Below, piece after piece: positions 60,465-64,000 of a DNA stretch of 64,000 nt; position 1 is the stretch's first letter; each line of letters begins with the position of its first letter. A program made the translations under genes and the position numbers. Source of the DNA: Bacteroidetes bacterium UBA4416 (GTDB taxonomy: Bacteria; Bacteroidota; Bacteroidia; B-17B0; Aurantibacillaceae); the NCBI GenBank assembly GCA_002390745.1, contig DGQK01000012.1:235895-299894 (forward strand), given 5' to 3'. The notes below the pieces were generated by a model. It was not told where the DNA came from. It worked only from the letters and a program-made list of their open reading frames with translations, and did not search any database.

Positions 60465-61250
60465 ATGAAAGAGGACCCGATACATGGAACGATGCTCATC
60501 CTGGGCGCTACGCTCCTGCGTTATATAGTGGTGGCCGGAATCCCCTTCCTGTTGTTTTACGTGCTGCTGTACAAACAAACAGGGCATCTGAAGATTCAAC
60601 AGCGCCGTGCCGGCCGGAAAGATTTCCTGCGCGAAATCCGGCATTCCCTTCAAAGCACACTCGTCTTCACCCTGATGGGCTCCCTGATCCTGTTCACGCC
60701 CTTTCGCCACTATACCAGGGTTTACGACCATCTCACGGATTATCCGGCCTGGTACCTGCCTCTGAGCGTCGTGCTCGCCCTGCTCGTGCACGACACTTAT
60801 TTTTACTGGATGCACCGGGCGCTTCACCACCCGAAGCTGTTTGCACTCACGCACGCCCTGCATCACAAAAGCACCAATCCCTCGCCCTGGACCTCTTACT
60901 CGTTTCATATCCTGGAATCTTTTGCCGAAGCGTTGGTACTGCTGCCCATCGTCTGGCTGATCCCGATGCATCCGCTGGGTATAGCCTTATTCATGCTCTC
61001 GTCCTTTGTGATCAATGTGTATGGCCATCTCGGCTATGAAATTATGCCGCGTTGGTTCCGGCACACGGTGTTGTTCAAGATCTTCAATACCTCTGTCTTT
61101 CACAACTTTCATCATAGCAAATTCAAAGGCAACTACGGCTTGTACCTGCGCTTTTGGGACAGGCTCATGAACACCGAGCATCCCGGTTACGAAAAAGAAT
61201 ACGACAGGGTACAGGAGCAGCGTTTCGTCAACAGGAAAATCAGTCAATGA
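60465..61250 (+). CDS. Sterol desaturase / fatty acid hydroxylase superfamily protein
   Basis: A 261-residue inner-membrane di-iron enzyme. The His clusters are HDTYFYWMHRALHH (about residue 105), LTHALHHKSTNP (135) and VFHNFHHSKFKGNYG (210). Four membrane helices flank them. The family hydroxylates or desaturates lipids such as fatty acids, sphingolipids or carotenoids. The substrate is unknown. The ATG at 60465 matches the conserved start of the domain; an upstream 34-residue extension is rejected. Confidence 0.85.
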   Translation: MKEDPIHGTMLILGATLLRYIVVAGIPFLLFYVLLYKQTGHLKIQQRRAGRKDFLREIRHSLQSTLVFTLMGSLILFTPFRHYTRVYDHLTDYPAWYLPLSVVLALLVHDTYFYWMHRALHHPKLFALTHALHHKSTNPSPWTSYSFHILESFAEALVLLPIVWLIPMHPLGIALFMLSSFVINVYGHLGYEIMPRWFRHTVLFKIFNTSVFHNFHHSKFKGNYGLYLRFWDRLMNTEHPGYEKEYDRVQEQRFVNRKISQ

Positions 61251-61278
61251 AAAAGGCAGTTCGGGAGAACTGCCTTTT
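61251..61278. terminator. Bidirectional terminator between convergent genes
   Basis: A perfect AAAAGGCAGTTC/GAACTGCCTTTT stem with a GGGA loop lies directly after the desaturase stop codon and downstream of the osmC gene, ending transcription from both sides. Confidence 0.9.
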
Positions 61279-61336
61279 ATACTCCGGGAACACGCTGTAC
61301 AGGGTTCCGGCTTCAAACCTAAAAATACCGGGCCGC

Positions 61337-61750
61337 TTATACGAGCTTTGCTTCTGATGTGATGGCTACGCTCAGCGCTTTGGAGATCACGCAGTTTTTT
61401 TCTGCATTCTTGGTCACCTCCTCAAAACCTTTGGCATCAATGCCGTCCACGCTTCCCGTGATCACTAAGTGAATGCCGGTAATCGTCAGGCCTTCCATCG
61501 TGAGGATGGCTTCCGTGTCCAGGCTTTTAGCGCTTAATCCTTTTTCGGCAAGAATCGCACTTACCGCCATGGTATAACAGCCGGCATGTGCAGCTGCCAG
61601 CAGCTCTTCCGGATTGGTGCCTTTCACACCTTCCTCAAAACGCGTCTTGAAGCTGTAATTCGTGTTATCTAAAATACCGCTCTGCGAGCTGATGTGGCCT
61701 TTGCCTTCTTTCAGGTTTCCTGCCCAATGTGCTTTTGCTGTTCTTTTCAT
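61337..61750 (-). CDS. osmC: OsmC-family peroxidase
   Basis: A 137-residue protein reducing organic hydroperoxides. The two catalytic cysteines are Cys58 (LLAAAHAGCYTMAV) and Cys120 (NAEKNCVISKAL), with the family N-terminus AHWAGNLKEGKG. It is the last gene of the dps-katA run, 46 bases after katA. Coexpression with catalase supports a peroxide-response operon. Confidence 0.92.
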   Translation of the reverse strand: MKRTAKAHWAGNLKEGKGHISSQSGILDNTNYSFKTRFEEGVKGTNPEELLAAAHAGCYTMAVSAILAEKGLSAKSLDTEAILTMEGLTITGIHLVITGSVDGIDAKGFEEVTKNAEKNCVISKALSVAITSEAKLV

Positions 61751-61796
61751 AATAGTTTTTTTAATGATTTATAAGTTGAATTTGTTGCAATGCATG

Positions 61797-63281
61797 TTAA
61801 TGCTTCATCATGTTTTCATCAACACTAATGCCAAGGCCTTTTGCAATGGCCATTCCCAGGCCAATGTCGGCTCTGAACCAGTGGCAAAGCTGGCGGTTGA
61901 TGATGTCTGCTTTTTTCTCACCGCTGATGCCTTTCATGGCATTGACGATATTGGTCACCGTATGTTTCTTTTGCTCATCATTCATCACCTTACGGTATAA
62001 GATGCCCGGCTGCGTATAATGGTCGTTGTCTCCCGGGCTGTTGCGGTCATACCAATCGGCAATATGGCTTTCCAGGTCCATGGCCGGTTGTTTGTAGCTG
62101 GCATCCGCCTCAATGTTATCGAAGCTGTTCGGGAAATAGTTGGGTGCGTCTTCCCCGTTGCCATCCACACGCATCAGTCCGTCGCGCTCATAATTATTGG
62201 TCATGTACGGGCATTTATTTACCGGGATCTGCTCGTAGTTGGCGCCCAGGCGGTAGCGGTGCGCATCCGGGTACGACAGCAGGCGCCCCTGTAACATTTT
62301 ATCGGGCGAATAGCTGATGCCGTCTACCACATGCGCCGGCGCAAAAGCAGCCTGCTCCACCTGTGCAAAATAATTTTTGGGAATCTCGTTCAGCTCAAAC
62401 GTGCCTACATCGATCAATGGGAAGTCGGCATGCGGCCATACTTTGGTGAGGTCGAATGGGTTGAACGGAAAGGCTTTGGCCTGCTCATGCGTCATCACCT
62501 GGATCTTCATGTCCCATTTCGGAAACTCCTTGCGCTCAATCGCTTCCACAAGGTCGCGCTGTGCATGGTCCGGGTCAATGCCGCGCATCTCATTGGCTTC
62601 CTGCCCTGTAAAGTTTTTAATGCCCGTTTGAGTCAGGAAATGAAATTTTACCCATACCGATTCGTTGTCCTTATTGATCATGGAGAACGTGTGGCTTCCA
62701 AAGCCATGCATGTGCCTGTATGAATAAGGCGTGCCGCGGTCGCTCATCAGGATCAGCACCTGGTGAAGGCTTTCAGGATTCAGGCTCCAGAAATCCCACA
62801 TCATGGTAGGGCTTTTCAGGTTCGTTTTAGGGTCGCGTTTTTGAGTGTGGATAAAGTCGCTGAACTTCTTCGGATCTTTCACGAAAAATACAGGCGTATT
62901 GTTTCCCACCAGGTCCCAGTTGCCGTCTTCCGTGTAAAATTTCAAAGCAAAGCCGCGCGGGTCGCGCTCGCTGTCGGCGCTTCCTTTCTCCCCGCCCACC
63001 GTGGAAAAACGGATCAGGATCTTACAGGCGTTCCCAACCTTACTGAACAATTTCGCTTTGGTGTACTTCGTGATATCATGTGTGACGGTGAAGGTGCCGA
63101 AAGCACCGGTGCCTTTGGCATGAACCACCCTTTCCGGAATACGTTCGCGGTTGAAGTGTGCCATTTTTTCGTGCAGGATAAAATCCTGTAGCAGCAATGG
63201 GCCTCTCGGGCCAACGCTCATCGAATTCTCATTCTCGTAATACGGAATACCCGAAGCAGTTGTCAGTTTTTTCTTTTCCAT
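61797..63281 (-). CDS. katA: Monofunctional haem catalase
   Basis: A 494-residue small-subunit catalase that dismutates hydrogen peroxide. The active-site His54 lies in RVVHAKGTGAFGTF, the haem-proximal Tyr in RLLSYPDAHRYRLG, and the distal FSTVGGEKGSADSERDPRGF is conserved. The length matches clade 3 catalases. It follows the 59-codon small gene by 18 bases and shares the operon with dps. Confidence 0.97.
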   Translation of the reverse strand: MEKKKLTTASGIPYYENENSMSVGPRGPLLLQDFILHEKMAHFNRERIPERVVHAKGTGAFGTFTVTHDITKYTKAKLFSKVGNACKILIRFSTVGGEKGSADSERDPRGFALKFYTEDGNWDLVGNNTPVFFVKDPKKFSDFIHTQKRDPKTNLKSPTMMWDFWSLNPESLHQVLILMSDRGTPYSYRHMHGFGSHTFSMINKDNESVWVKFHFLTQTGIKNFTGQEANEMRGIDPDHAQRDLVEAIERKEFPKWDMKIQVMTHEQAKAFPFNPFDLTKVWPHADFPLIDVGTFELNEIPKNYFAQVEQAAFAPAHVVDGISYSPDKMLQGRLLSYPDAHRYRLGANYEQIPVNKCPYMTNNYERDGLMRVDGNGEDAPNYFPNSFDNIEADASYKQPAMDLESHIADWYDRNSPGDNDHYTQPGILYRKVMNDEQKKHTVTNIVNAMKGISGEKKADIINRQLCHWFRADIGLGMAIAKGLGISVDENMMKH

Positions 63282-63299
63282 GGTGTAGATTTATGTGGG

Positions 63300-63479
63300 T
63301 TAGTAATAAAAAAGCAGGTCTTCGAAAATGCCGAATACATTGGTATTCGTTTCTGTTTTGGCAGCAAGCGGTTCTTTTTGCTGAATGGATTTCAGGATCG
63401 GCTTTTCAATGGGCTGCTCGGCGCTGCGGCATGTTCTCATGCAGCAGGGCGCCTGTTGCGGGTGTTGAGGTGTTTCCAT
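63300..63479 (-). CDS. 59-residue Cys-containing small protein between dps and katA
   Basis: An ATG at 63479 (12 bases after the dps stop codon) opens a 59-codon frame ending at a TAA, 18 bases before katA. The protein begins METPQHPQQAPCCMRTCRSA (three Cys in residues 12-17), is polar in the middle (KPILKSIQQKEPLAAK) and ends VFGIFEDLLFYY. It is on the same strand as its neighbours with operon-like spacing. I recognise no family. The CC-x3-C group could bind a metal or thiols in the peroxide response. Confidence 0.6.
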   Translation of the reverse strand: METPQHPQQAPCCMRTCRSAEQPIEKPILKSIQQKEPLAAKTETNTNVFGIFEDLLFYY

Positions 63480-63491
63480 GTCTTAAAAGGT

Positions 63492-63965
63492 TTATTGGTT
63501 TAAATACGAAGCGTACATCCAGGTCAGTTTTTCCTGCTCGCGGATGTAGTCGCTCATCAGGGCGTTCGTGCCTTCGTCTTCCGCGTCGGATGATAAGGCA
63601 AGGATCTCGCGTTGCAGGGAGATAATCACCTCCAGGGCGCTCAATACCTCGGCCAGCGATTTTTTGCCGTCGGTGGAATTGGTTTTTTCTTTGATCTCCG
63701 ATTTCTTCAGGTAATCGCTGTAGCTGTGCAAAGGCGTTGAGCCCAGGGTGAGGATGCGTTCCGCGATCTCGTCGATCTTTAGCTGAAGGTTGTTGTAGAT
63801 CTCCTCGAATTTCAGGTGGAGCTCAAAAAAGTTGCTGCCTTTGATGTTCCAGTGAAAGCCCCTGACATTCATATACAGTACCTGGTAATTTGCCAGGAGC
63901 CCGTTCAGCTTTTTAGCCAGCGCCTCGCTCTTGTCCTTGTTTAATCCAATGCGTGTTGTTTTCAT
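63492..63965 (-). CDS. dps: Dps-family DNA-protecting ferroxidase
   Basis: A 157-residue four-helix protein forming the 12-mer that oxidises iron with peroxide and shields DNA. The iron site is GFHWNIKG (His38) and FEEIYNNLQLKIDEIAERIL. The C-terminal REQEKLTWMYASYL is typical. It is the first gene of the minus-strand stress operon, followed by the 59-codon gene, katA and osmC. Upstream bases 63976-64000 include TTTG and a TAAACTTTA-like stretch on the minus strand, a possible promoter. Confidence 0.95.
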   Translation of the reverse strand: MKTTRIGLNKDKSEALAKKLNGLLANYQVLYMNVRGFHWNIKGSNFFELHLKFEEIYNNLQLKIDEIAERILTLGSTPLHSYSDYLKKSEIKEKTNSTDGKKSLAEVLSALEVIISLQREILALSSDAEDEGTNALMSDYIREQEKLTWMYASYLNQ

Positions 63966-64000
63966 AGTGGTAAAAATTAAAGTTTAACTGGTAAGACAAA

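Overview
The window is chromosomal DNA of a Bacteroidota bacterium. The lineage markers are direct: a type IX secretion cargo protein with a type B gliding-motility C-terminus next to a PorP/SprF-type protein, a GldL-like motif protein, a DnaE polymerase fused to a DEDDh proofreading exonuclease, LytS/LytTR regulation, an UpxY-type antiterminator, and promoters of the TAnnTTTG type. I cannot place it below phylum with confidence; a chitinophagal or sphingobacterial affiliation is a guess.

Left edge (1-1870, minus strand): the 5' part of glyA, then a compact exosortase system. It consists of an exosortase-associated membrane protein, an exosortase, and a 70-residue substrate that ends in a PIDGG-type sorting tail. 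An intrinsic terminator sits between the substrate and the exosortase gene.

Polysaccharide locus (1978-33470, plus strand, about 31.5 kb): nearly continuous genes with many 1-30 base overlaps, diverging from the exosortase genes and ending at a strong terminator. It opens with a Wzc-type tyrosine autokinase and an UpxY/NusG-like antiterminator. It then encodes HisH/HisF paralogues for amidine or amide chemistry, a Wzm/Wzt ABC exporter, a CDP-glucose-derived C-methylated deoxysugar pathway (rfbF, rfbG, epimerase, C-methyltransferase, reductase), acetyl- and O-methyl-type modifiers, six or seven glycosyltransferases, two asparagine-synthase-type amidotransferases, and two WbpG-type sugar amidotransferases. 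There is also a nonulosonic-acid-like module (GNAT, SpsF-like cytidylyltransferase, class III aminotransferase, SDR, NeuB-type synthase, DUF4910 protein, GT-B protein) and an RffA-type aminotransferase. Together these suggest an ABC-exported surface glycan rich in amide, amidine and amino groups. Its nonulosonate-like branch lacks the usual UDP-sugar front-end enzymes here.

Middle (33544-49794): a long amidophosphoribosyltransferase homologue (minus strand), then on the plus strand a CotH-kinase cargo protein of the T9SS with a PorP/SprF protein, penicillin-binding protein 1C, a MerR regulator, a TPR/LytS histidine kinase with its LytTR response regulator, a Spo0M-like protein, a zinc-site-less M16 protein, a glycosyltransferase and a heptose-phosphate-type GHMP kinase. 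Intergenic gaps hold terminators and two kinds of repeat-like DNA.

Right part (50143-64000): a GT-C-like membrane protein, a PadR regulator with a dyad operator over its own promoter driving a two-copy GldL-motif protein, a PH-domain protein, dnaE, a lipoprotein, an XRE-like regulator and a sterol-desaturase-family protein. Last comes a minus-strand oxidative-stress operon: dps, a 59-codon Cys-rich small gene, katA, osmC. I found no tRNA or rRNA genes, CRISPR array, transposase or phage genes.
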